Below, one piece after another: positions 25,982 to 34,341 of a stretch of DNA of 64,000 nt. A model generated the notes under the pieces. The model made no database searches. It was not told where the DNA came from and saw only the letters and a program-made list of their open reading frames with translations. Source of the stretch: Candidatus Aenigmatarchaeota archaeon (GTDB lineage Archaea > Aenigmatarchaeota > Aenigmatarchaeia > CG10238-14). The translations under genes and the position numbers were made by a program. Each line of letters opens with the position of its first letter. Position 1 is the stretch's first letter. Location of the stretch: positions 12,009 to 76,008 of the forward strand of contig JAFCCM010000002.1 in assembly GCA_017610225.1 (NCBI GenBank). Reading direction: 5' to 3'.

Positions 25982-26887
25982 ATGAATGAAAAATTGTTTG
26001 TGTTTGTTTCTCTTTTGTTAATCGTTGTATTACTCTCTGGATGTACTGATGGACCTGTTACAGGCTCGTGTAGTGATACTGGTTTAGATATCGTGAATTA
26101 TAACGTCTACCCACTTGAAAAATTATACCAAGGAAATATGGTTACAATTACTTTTTGGTTGGAGAATAAAGGTAGTTCTGATGCGACTGATGTTGTTGTT
26201 AACTTTTTTGACACACCTGGTTTTGAGTTAGTAAGTCTTGAGTGTGAAGGTGGTGAAACTCACGGAAATAGATGTGAAATAGATGAGATATCTACTGATA
26301 TAATGTCTGGAAAATGTTTAGGAGAACTAAAAGGAGTCAAAGTCTCGTTGAGGGCGACCAGTGAGGGAAAAAATACTGTTAGTTTTTCTGTAAACTACAG
26401 ATATCATGGAAACTCTAAACTTTTGTTCAATGTTTGGGAAAAAGAATCACAAAACCAACATGGAAGCAAACAACACATAAGTACAAATGGTCCTGTTAAA
26501 GTAAATATAGATTCTGAATTCTTATTAAAAAAGATTGTTGATGATGCGACAGAAACTGTGACTGAATGGGTAGAAGAAGGGCAAAAATTCACTTTAAATA
26601 TTGATGCTCAAAATGTTGGTAAATATGGAAAAGGAGTGATAGAAATAGAACCTAAAGATTTTGAAGTTAAACTTAGTTATATAAAACCCATTGGTGATGG
26701 AAATTGTGATTTAACAAAGGGAAGTTCTCACAAACTAAAAAATTCAATTGAAGTCCCAATGAAAAAACCATTGACATGTGATATGGAAGTTGAAGATATC
26801 GGGCAAGAATGGGTACTTGGTGGTATAGAAGTCAACTATAATTATGATTATGAGTTCATCAAACAACAGGAATTTAATATTGAGTAA
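25982..26887 (+). CDS. Surface lipoprotein with CARDB-like domains
   Basis: 301 residues. Lipoprotein signal with lipobox VLLSGC (Cys about 21). Two beta-sandwich regions follow: VTITFWLENKGSSDATDVVV (CARDB-type first strand pair) and FTLNIDAQNVGKYGKGVIEI. Several cysteines. It is followed by a related membrane gene at 26925 on the same strand, within the pilus locus, and likely forms part of its outer structure. Confidence 0.7.
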   Translation: MNEKLFVFVSLLLIVVLLSGCTDGPVTGSCSDTGLDIVNYNVYPLEKLYQGNMVTITFWLENKGSSDATDVVVNFFDTPGFELVSLECEGGETHGNRCEIDEISTDIMSGKCLGELKGVKVSLRATSEGKNTVSFSVNYRYHGNSKLLFNVWEKESQNQHGSKQHISTNGPVKVNIDSEFLLKKIVDDATETVTEWVEEGQKFTLNIDAQNVGKYGKGVIEIEPKDFEVKLSYIKPIGDGNCDLTKGSSHKLKNSIEVPMKKPLTCDMEVEDIGQEWVLGGIEVNYNYDYEFIKQQEFNIE

Positions 26888-26924
26888 AGTTATTATTATG
26901 TTTTTCTAAATATTCTTAGATATT

Positions 26925-28142
26925 ATGGACCCTGAAGAAGAACGAGTTAAAAGAATGGAAGAAGATTTGAAAAGAAGAGAAGAGATGGAAAGGAAGAATG
27001 TAGAGGCAGAACAAAAACGTCAACAAGAACTCAAGCAAATGCAAACACAAACAAGTGGAAATGTTCAACAAGGTCCGAAGAAAGAATTCCCAGTTTCAAC
27101 TGTTATATATATTGTTCTTATTATAGTCGTTGTAGGTATTGTTGTGTATAAAAATGATAGTATACGATTTCAAATCCAAAAAATGGTTAGTCAAATAAAG
27201 ACGAAAATACCTGAAGATCTTATTTTCTTTTTAAGTTGTATAAACCCTCTAAATCCAAATAAACCCCCAATTGAACAATGTTTTGGTGGAAAACTACCTC
27301 AAGAATTAATAAAATATAAAATCATTAGTGTGAGCGTTTTTGATGGAAATATAGGAAAGAAAGTTGAATTAAATGGAGATGAATATGAATTATCTATCAC
27401 AGTTCTAAACTTACTTAAAGATGAAAGATTGGAAAATATCAAAGTTGTTGGAAATATTGAATGTGATAAAGATGATGAAATTAAAGAGAATATTGAGCTA
27501 ACAAACACAGATTATAATAATTTCGGGTTGGATGCGGGAGAAACACATTTAATGACTTTAAAAAGTGATAGTCCTTTAAGTTGTGGTTTACAAAATTGTA
27601 AAGCAACTATAAGCGTATCCTATAAATATGATGTTAGTTTAACACCAGAATTCATGTTTGGTAAAACAAGTGAACTTGCTAGAACAGATATTGAATTGTT
27701 TAAAAAAACTGACCAAGGCCCATTGGCAATAGATTATAGATTTGCACCACGTGCTAATTATCATCCAAAAGCAAATATTGATAATTTAAATCTGAAATTA
27801 ATCATCGAAAATAAGGGTGATGGGAAAGCATATATAGATAATTGTAATTTAGAAAAAAAACATGATAATAAAAATTTTTTACATGAAACAGATTGTGAAT
27901 GTTCTGAAGTTAATTTTGAACTAGAAAGGGGAGATCAAGAAGTTTGTGAATGTAGTTATAATCTTGACAAAAATGAAATAAACAGTTTTTTAGAAAAAAA
28001 TTCATATAAAACAGTCCTATTTGAGTTCAAATGTAATGATTATGAATATACCTCAATAATAGGACCATACGTTGTTGAAGTTGATGATTCTAAATGTACT
28101 GATGAATATACTCAAACTACTGAGGATGTTATTCCTGTTTAA
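26925..28142 (+). CDS. Membrane protein with cytoplasmic coiled coil and external CARDB-like domains
   Basis: 405 residues. Charged cytoplasmic N-terminus (RVKRMEEDLKRREEMERKN), one membrane helix (about 57-78; VSTVIYIVLIIVVVGIVVY), then an external region with CARDB-like repeats (YELSITVLNLLKDERLENIK; LNLKLIIENKGDGKAYIDNC). Shares the external domain type with the lipoprotein just upstream. Possibly links the cytoplasmic machinery to surface parts. Confidence 0.7.
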   Translation: MDPEEERVKRMEEDLKRREEMERKNVEAEQKRQQELKQMQTQTSGNVQQGPKKEFPVSTVIYIVLIIVVVGIVVYKNDSIRFQIQKMVSQIKTKIPEDLIFFLSCINPLNPNKPPIEQCFGGKLPQELIKYKIISVSVFDGNIGKKVELNGDEYELSITVLNLLKDERLENIKVVGNIECDKDDEIKENIELTNTDYNNFGLDAGETHLMTLKSDSPLSCGLQNCKATISVSYKYDVSLTPEFMFGKTSELARTDIELFKKTDQGPLAIDYRFAPRANYHPKANIDNLNLKLIIENKGDGKAYIDNCNLEKKHDNKNFLHETDCECSEVNFELERGDQEVCECSYNLDKNEINSFLEKNSYKTVLFEFKCNDYEYTSIIGPYVVEVDDSKCTDEYTQTTEDVIPV

Positions 28143-28168
28143 TATTCTAAAACATTATACCAATTAAT

Positions 28169-30487
28169 TCAAGTAGGACATGCACCACATGCATCTGAGT
28201 CAAAATAATCACAAGGATTTAATCTATTGCCAGATGAATCTTTTATCTGAAAATCTAGATGAGGAGCAGTAGCACGACCTGTTTCACCTGATAAACCAAT
28301 TACATCTTCTTTATAAACAGTATCATCGACATTTACTTTAATCTCACTCAAATGAGAATATCTGAATGTGTATTTTTTACCTTCAATTTCTGATTCAATC
28401 TCAATATAATTTCCATAAATTTCATCGTTAACAATAGAAACAACCTTACCATCTGTTACTGAATATATTTCTGTTCCTAAAGGTGCCCTTATATCAATAG
28501 ATGGATGAAACTCTGTACCTTCACCAGTGATTGGATTCTTTCTTATACCATAACAACTAGTGATAACCTCATAATCTGTAGGCCAACTCAAATCAAAATC
28601 GGGAATTTCTGGTTCTGGTAAATCCGGTGTTTCACCTTCACAAACATTAGTTTCTGCTTCAAGTAGATTTTCTTCTTTCACAACAAATTTGTAAAGTTTT
28701 ACATCATCTAAGAAAAAGTCTTTTGGATCAGGGTAGAGTGTTTTTAAACGTATATCAAGATTCACACCATCATCACCTTGAACAGTAATTTCATTGTATG
28801 TATGAATCCATGTTCTGTCAATCCCTGTAAACCATTTTGTATTTTCAGTAAGAATACTATCAGTAAGACTTATACCTATTTGCGCAGTCTTAGGATCAAA
28901 GTCACTTTTCTTTTCATAATGTAAATGTGTTTGAACTGGAACATCAATAATAATCATTGTATCTTTTGGTATGTCAATTGTTTGTTTAAGACTGCTATCT
29001 ATTATATAATGTAAGTTGAAAACTTTCTGACATCTTTCACCTTCTAAAATTAATGGTTTAGCTCCATCTATTCTTTCAATTTCTGGTAAATCTGAGTTTT
29101 TTAATGTATTAGTTTCTGGGTTATTAACATGATCTTCCAATCCCCATCCAGGTGCCATATGCTGAGAATGACCTACTTTTATTGGATCACCTTCAAAACT
29201 AGGATTTGTTAAAATATTTGTAATATCTTCATAAACATTTCCGGAAAGGACGCGGAACTTTAGAGTAATTGGTCTAAATTTTGTTGTTTTCTCGACTGGA
29301 TCGTAAACTGGATATTTTTCTCCAGAAGTGTCAGTTATTTCAACTGAAACAATAGCCGAAGCAAAATAATCATAATTATAAGTTATATCAGTTATTAATC
29401 TATAACGCTCACTACAGTATGAACATTTATAACTGCCACCAGCATCATCACAAAAACAACCTTTATATAAACCATCTGGATAATAAACTTTTCTACAGCC
29501 TTTAATTCCATGATAATAACTAGGAGGGCATTCTCCTTCTTTTTGGCTATAACCACCACAATTCACTGAATCTGAAATTTTACAATCACATTCATCATCC
29601 TCGCTACCTTTAGTTGAAGAAGGTTCCCCGATAAAAGATGGATCGCTAATTTTTTTAACCTCAACTTTAATACCATTACTCGGATCATTCAATTCAGATA
29701 ACTTAGTTTGAACCAACAAACTCATATGACTTTCCCAACCTGGACAATATTCTTCTAATACTTCTTCTGAGGTTGGTTTATCGTTTTCACATATACGTTT
29801 TCCTTTAAAAAAACAGTTTCCATAATCATCACAAAGATTAATTTCTTTACAACTTTCAGGCATATTTTCATTTGCTTCTTCTATTTTTTCTTTAACTGAA
29901 TCTGTATCTAAAAATTTCTCTTTGCCCAGGCCATACATCTTCGCAACATTTGTTTTTATTTCTCTTTCTAAAATAGAATCATCTTCAATATGTAATTTTT
30001 CTCTATCTAAACTTATTTTACTCCCATATGCCCGGGCTATAACTTTTCCTTCATCATCAGCATCCCGACTGATAAAAGAATACATATATCCTGAAATGCC
30101 AACTTCTCCTGTATCTAATTCCCCAACATAATTATTCAATATTTCTAACATTAAAACACTGGTTGATGAAAAATCAGGAAAATTCTGGACTCCGTATACT
30201 CTCCAATAAGGAACACAATCATAAGATTCAGATCCACCCATATTATGAAATCCTCCTCTTGGACTTGTGAGATAGATTGACTGATAAAAAGAATATTCTA
30301 GGGCTTGAGATAAAGCCATTCTTGTCAGTTCAAATTTGTTTATTCCTTCGATGACATTTACTTCCAATAAAGCTCTTCTACTAACATTAGTCCTGCTAAA
30401 CGTCGAGAAAAAAACTATTCCATAAATAATTAAAGAGACTGTCAAAACTACCAATAAAATCACGAATGGACCTATCCCTTTACTCAA
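28169..30487 (-). CDS. Pilin-like protein with CBM-like region and C-terminal M23 peptidase domain
   Basis: 772 residues, TTG start overlapping the upstream stop (TTGA). Prepilin-like N-terminus SKGIGPFVILLVVLTVSLII. A Cys-rich region (about 300-385) precedes a segment with LTNPSFEGDPIKVGHSQHM, as in CBM4/9-type carbohydrate-binding domains. The C-terminal about 130 residues are M23: TEFHPSIDIRAPLGTEI (HxxxD zinc motif), FRYSHLSEIKVNVDDTVYKE and TAPHLDFQIKD. The usual HxH is HLD, so one zinc ligand is changed. M23 enzymes cut peptidoglycan cross-links; activity here is uncertain. Confidence 0.8.
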   Translation of the reverse strand: MSKGIGPFVILLVVLTVSLIIYGIVFFSTFSRTNVSRRALLEVNVIEGINKFELTRMALSQALEYSFYQSIYLTSPRGGFHNMGGSESYDCVPYWRVYGVQNFPDFSSTSVLMLEILNNYVGELDTGEVGISGYMYSFISRDADDEGKVIARAYGSKISLDREKLHIEDDSILEREIKTNVAKMYGLGKEKFLDTDSVKEKIEEANENMPESCKEINLCDDYGNCFFKGKRICENDKPTSEEVLEEYCPGWESHMSLLVQTKLSELNDPSNGIKVEVKKISDPSFIGEPSSTKGSEDDECDCKISDSVNCGGYSQKEGECPPSYYHGIKGCRKVYYPDGLYKGCFCDDAGGSYKCSYCSERYRLITDITYNYDYFASAIVSVEITDTSGEKYPVYDPVEKTTKFRPITLKFRVLSGNVYEDITNILTNPSFEGDPIKVGHSQHMAPGWGLEDHVNNPETNTLKNSDLPEIERIDGAKPLILEGERCQKVFNLHYIIDSSLKQTIDIPKDTMIIIDVPVQTHLHYEKKSDFDPKTAQIGISLTDSILTENTKWFTGIDRTWIHTYNEITVQGDDGVNLDIRLKTLYPDPKDFFLDDVKLYKFVVKEENLLEAETNVCEGETPDLPEPEIPDFDLSWPTDYEVITSCYGIRKNPITGEGTEFHPSIDIRAPLGTEIYSVTDGKVVSIVNDEIYGNYIEIESEIEGKKYTFRYSHLSEIKVNVDDTVYKEDVIGLSGETGRATAPHLDFQIKDSSGNRLNPCDYFDSDACGACPT

Positions 30488-30897
30488 TCAATCACCAAGT
30501 ACAATTTTTCTGTTAATTTGTTTTTGTTATAAGGTAAGACTATCTTAGTTTCTTTTGTAAAGTTTTTTGGATTGGATTTCTCGGCTAATGTTTTCGATGA
30601 GGTAGACAATTTATAAGATCCACTCTCAACCAAGGAAGATAATTTATCGTCAATATTTCCTAACCCTTTATCAAGAACAAGATATTCTCCAATCGCTTGT
30701 TGTTCTGTTATTTTTCCATTTTCATTAGTAGAAGATAATAAAGATATCAAAACCGTCTGGATTTTTTCATAACTTTGTTCATATTTTACCACTTCCACAA
30801 TAGGTTCAGTGAGAAATTTTATAGACACGAGTATTCCAACAACAATTGCTAATGAAACAACTGTCAATATAATTGGTAATGATATCTGACCTTTCAT
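30484..30897 (-). CDS. Pilin-like protein (137 aa)
   Basis: N-terminus MKGQISLPIILTVVSLAIVV matches an archaeal prepilin signal with KGQ before the hydrophobic helix. The rest is a soluble domain of mixed helix and strand with no cysteines or catalytic motif (EQQAIGEYLVLDKGLGNIDD). It overlaps the start of the M23 gene by 4 bases and so is translated with it. Probably a minor pilin. Confidence 0.7.
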   Translation of the reverse strand: MKGQISLPIILTVVSLAIVVGILVSIKFLTEPIVEVVKYEQSYEKIQTVLISLLSSTNENGKITEQQAIGEYLVLDKGLGNIDDKLSSLVESGSYKLSTSSKTLAEKSNPKNFTKETKIVLPYNKNKLTEKLYLVID

Positions 30898-30936
30898 GAT
30901 AATAATTTGGATTAGCAGATTAAATTTTTACAACAA

Positions 30937-31209
30937 TTATATTATACATTCAGTCCAAGTAGTTGGTTCATCAATACCCACATCTTCGCAACCAAACGGC
31001 TGTACACTATCCCAATCGTCTGGTCTTTCACGAGTAAACAACCATCTCACACAATAACCTATTCGTTTTTCCACACATGATGCTTTAGTTGCTTCGGTAA
31101 TAGTAGGTTTTAACCAATTCATCAAGAAAACAATAGTAAAAATAAGGAATATTGCCATTGTGGCTATCAAGAATATTGTATCTGATGATATTGATGCTTT
31201 AAGTGACAT
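30937..31209 (-). CDS. Small pilin-like protein with four cysteines (90 aa)
   Basis: N-terminus SLKASISSDTIFLIATMAIF then a short extracellular part with four cysteines (ASCVEKRIGYCVRWLF; GCEDVG; ECII). The pattern parallels the 104-residue protein encoded next upstream, so they are paralogues. Candidate pilus subunit; processing site less clear than in its sister. Confidence 0.7.
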   Translation of the reverse strand: MSLKASISSDTIFLIATMAIFLIFTIVFLMNWLKPTITEATKASCVEKRIGYCVRWLFTRERPDDWDSVQPFGCEDVGIDEPTTWTECII

Positions 31210-31220
31210 GATTTATAATT

Positions 31221-31535
31221 CTAACTTTGTCCTAATAATGATTTACACCTTGCTTCTAAAGATGTAGCTGTACCAAGACCAGCAAAACCATCTATTGCTT
31301 TACATTTACCACCATTAGTAGTTGCATACCATAATTCATCACTTACTCCAGTAGTAGGATAACCTACAGCAGACCATCGCGTACAATAAGCTAACAGCTG
31401 TCCATTACAATAAGCCTCATTTATCTGTCCTCCTCCTCTCCCCAACCATGTCCAAACAAGATAACCAAGACCAACAATTACTATAAGACCAACTGCAAGA
31501 GAAACAATTAAATTAGTAGCTGACATACCCTTCAT
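31221..31535 (-). CDS. Small pilin-like protein, candidate major pilin (104 aa)
   Basis: MKGMSATNLIVSLAVGLIVI has a short basic leader, G, then a long hydrophobic helix as in type IV prepilins. The soluble part has four cysteines (EAYCNGQLLAYCTRWS; GKCKAIDG; LEARCKSLLG) that line up with the 90-residue paralogue. Small size and simple build make it the best candidate for the main fibre subunit. Confidence 0.7.
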   Translation of the reverse strand: MKGMSATNLIVSLAVGLIVIVGLGYLVWTWLGRGGGQINEAYCNGQLLAYCTRWSAVGYPTTGVSDELWYATTNGGKCKAIDGFAGLGTATSLEARCKSLLGQS

Positions 31536-31596
31536 TACATATACACCTTATTTTAATTTTACTTTTTTGAGTTATTAAATGTTTTTGCTTTCTTTA

Positions 31597-33993
31597 CTAA
31601 GTACATCCATCAGAAGTACAATGACTCTCACAATAATCATTAGTAACACTACCACAATCATCTCGACTATAACACATACAATACTGACCTTCGTCTGGGT
31701 TATTTGGATCACAAGAAGTATCAGTATATATTTCTACATTATAATAACATTGAGTCCCCAACGGTGAACAATAATGACCTCCTATAGGAGCGGTATTTGT
31801 ACATGCATAATATTGATACGTTATCCCTTTCTCTTCTTGTGATTCTAAACATTTTTCTTCACATGTCTTTGGAACAGGTGGAAGAATAGGTGGGTGAACC
31901 ACCATTGCTTTAACATCCGAACCAACATCAACTAATTCACTAGACCATTTACTACCATCATAACTATAAACCTTATCATTAGTTAAACCAGCATATAATC
32001 GATTATTATAATACACCAATGAATTCACCTTAGAAGATGGTAAACCATCCAAATTTTGTTGTGAATCATATATTTCCGAACCCATATCAAGTTGTATATC
32101 AAAAATATAAACCTCACCTCTTGATGTACCTACATACATTTTTCCATCTTGTACCAACATGGAAGTTATATCATGACCTATATCACCTATATAACTAAAT
32201 CCTACTGTGGTGAAATCCGAATCCATATCTTTTAATTTTTGATCAAGATTTGTGTTAGATTTGTCAAAAAACAATATATTCCCATCCTCAGTACCATAAA
32301 ATAATCTATTACCATCAGTTACCATTGAAGTTATCGCTTTGTTATCTATAACTGGATTTTCAGTCGGTATAAGATCAGAACCACTATCATAAAATTTAAG
32401 TACACCATTCTCCAGACCAACAAATAATTTTTCATCATAAACTACGCTAGATAGTATATTTGTACCATCTTCATAAACTAAATTTCCACCATCTTCGGAC
32501 TCAGAAGAATAATATGACAAGTAACTTTTCCCCCAATATTTTTTTCGAGTGAAATACAATTTATCATCATATACCGATATTGAAGTTACATCACCACTAA
32601 TGACATCTGTATAATCTATAAGTTTAAATTTATCATCCAAAGGATCAGAATTATCATAATACACAATCTTACCATTAGATAAACCAACATATAATAAATC
32701 ATTATAACTAGTCATTGATCCTATATTAGTACCTCCAGGTGCCGCATCATTCAAATAAGATGTTGTATAATCATCAACAAAATAATAAACATGCCCTTGG
32801 GTAGAAGCAATATAAAGTGTTGGATTTTCAAGTGATGAGAATGGTCCTCCACCATAATTAACAATTAATTTTATATCATCATTTCTACCATCGCTATCGT
32901 GATCACCAAATACATCAGCAGGAAGTTTAATTTTTATTAACCCAGAACATACTGACTTCCATTCATTTATTCTAACAGTAATTTCTTCACCAGGATCTTT
33001 AGTATCACAACCAACAATCATTTTAATACGCCTATTATCTCCCAAAATGTCAGCATCAAAAATTCCTCGAAAATTCAAATGAATTTCCTTTTTTTCATCA
33101 CTACCTTTGACTTTTATTCTATATCTTTTAAGTTCTCCATTCGGAAGATTTTCCCAAATTTTAAGGTTTTTCCAATCTGGAAAAATTAATTCTTGATCAT
33201 ATCCATATTGAATAGTTCTATAACCTTTATATTCTGATTTTGATAATACAGTTGTTATTTCTCTACGGTCTGTAGATAATAAATATTTTTTGAAGTCAGA
33301 AGATGATATAAACATCTCTTCACCAGAAAGTTCTAACTCTTTGTAAGAATCATAATCAATACCAGAAACCGTACATCTTGATCCCCAACCTTTTGTATCA
33401 TCTACTATTAAATCATTATCAATAAGTAAGAAATTATATTTATCCGGATCTTTTCCAAAAATAATTTTAAAAATATCACTAATAATATTAAAAGATGATC
33501 TCACACCACCAAACATAAAATTCCGAATAAAAGTCCAAAAATTGAAATGATCAGTTTTCATTGGAAATATACAATCAAAGTCTTTAAGGTGTTTTGATTT
33601 AGTTAATTTTGTGTCATCTTTTAGTTCTATTTCAACAGGATATTGAAATGCGTTAAAGCCACATACTCTTTTTTCAACTCCATCCATCCATAATCCATAA
33701 TTTTCAATATCACAAAAATCAGATTTACAATTTATAAGTTCATTATCTTCAACATCAAAACAACCATCTTTACATCTATCATAAGAACACTTTAAAGCTG
33801 CTACAAACATCTCTTTTTTTTCTTCTTTTCCCAGAAAATCAAAAATTCCATTTAAAAATTCTTTAATGTTCTCCATAACATCCATCATAACACTTCTGCC
33901 AGGCCCCATAATAAAAGCAACACCAACAACTATTACAACAATGGCTAGACTAATCTCCACAACTGTTTTTACCGCTGCACCTTTTCCGCTCAT
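31597..33993 (-). CDS. Large pilin-like surface protein with beta-propeller repeats
   Basis: 798 residues from the ATG at 33993 (MSGKGAAVKTVVEISLAIVV). The hydrophobic N-terminus is prepilin-like. About residues 395-700 contain repeats of a propeller blade type: TSMTSYNDLLYVGLSNGKIV, VYDEKLFVGLENGVLKFYDS, MVTDGNRLFYGTEDGNILFF, VQDGKMYVGTSRGEVYIFD and YYNNRLYAGLTNDKVYSYDG. A Cys-rich tail closes the protein (CEEKCLESQEEKGI...). Propellers of this kind usually bind ligands or other proteins; it may be the tip adhesin. Confidence 0.75.
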   Translation of the reverse strand: MSGKGAAVKTVVEISLAIVVIVVGVAFIMGPGRSVMMDVMENIKEFLNGIFDFLGKEEKKEMFVAALKCSYDRCKDGCFDVEDNELINCKSDFCDIENYGLWMDGVEKRVCGFNAFQYPVEIELKDDTKLTKSKHLKDFDCIFPMKTDHFNFWTFIRNFMFGGVRSSFNIISDIFKIIFGKDPDKYNFLLIDNDLIVDDTKGWGSRCTVSGIDYDSYKELELSGEEMFISSSDFKKYLLSTDRREITTVLSKSEYKGYRTIQYGYDQELIFPDWKNLKIWENLPNGELKRYRIKVKGSDEKKEIHLNFRGIFDADILGDNRRIKMIVGCDTKDPGEEITVRINEWKSVCSGLIKIKLPADVFGDHDSDGRNDDIKLIVNYGGGPFSSLENPTLYIASTQGHVYYFVDDYTTSYLNDAAPGGTNIGSMTSYNDLLYVGLSNGKIVYYDNSDPLDDKFKLIDYTDVISGDVTSISVYDDKLYFTRKKYWGKSYLSYYSSESEDGGNLVYEDGTNILSSVVYDEKLFVGLENGVLKFYDSGSDLIPTENPVIDNKAITSMVTDGNRLFYGTEDGNILFFDKSNTNLDQKLKDMDSDFTTVGFSYIGDIGHDITSMLVQDGKMYVGTSRGEVYIFDIQLDMGSEIYDSQQNLDGLPSSKVNSLVYYNNRLYAGLTNDKVYSYDGSKWSSELVDVGSDVKAMVVHPPILPPVPKTCEEKCLESQEEKGITYQYYACTNTAPIGGHYCSPLGTQCYYNVEIYTDTSCDPNNPDEGQYCMCYSRDDCGSVTNDYCESHCTSDGCT

Positions 33994-33994
33994 T

Positions 33995-34216
33995 CTAACA
34001 ACCAACACACATCTGTTGACCAACTAACCTAGTCAAACTTCCTAAAAATCCTTCACAAAATACTTTACATTTTATCCCTAATATAATCTTTTCTACTGAA
34101 TCATTGATAACACTTGTTGTTTTAGACAGAAAAAAAACTAACAAAGCCAAAGCTAACAAACCAAGTATTAAGGATATTATAAACGTCAATGCTTTTCCCA
34201 TTACACCCTTTTTCAT
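33995..34216 (-). CDS. Small pilin-like membrane protein (73 aa)
   Basis: Start chosen at ATG 34216 (MKKGVMGKALTFIISLILGL), where an ATGA overlap with the previous small gene and an AGGGGAT stretch support translation. One long hydrophobic helix, then a short tail with four cysteines (IKCKVFCEGF; QQMCVGC). One base separates its stop from the propeller gene. Probable minor pilin or assembly factor. Confidence 0.7.
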   Translation of the reverse strand: MKKGVMGKALTFIISLILGLLALALLVFFLSKTTSVINDSVEKIILGIKCKVFCEGFLGSLTRLVGQQMCVGC

Positions 34217-34341
34217 GGTTTCACAATCCCCTTTAAAATATTTATTGCAGACGAATAAAATAAAGATAACACTATTAGGACTACCGCCAACAAAATAATA
34301 AACCAAACCATAAAATTCGAGACATCACCTTTATTGTTCAT
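34213..34341 (-). CDS. Very small single-helix membrane protein (42 aa)
   Basis: Product NNKGDVSNFMVWFIILLAVV, then LIVLSLFYSSAINILKGIVKP. The ATG overlaps the TadC-like stop (TAATG) and its TGA overlaps the next start (ATGA). This double coupling inside the core pilus operon is strong evidence for a real gene. No family recognised. Confidence 0.75.
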   Translation of the reverse strand: MNNKGDVSNFMVWFIILLAVVLIVLSLFYSSAINILKGIVKP

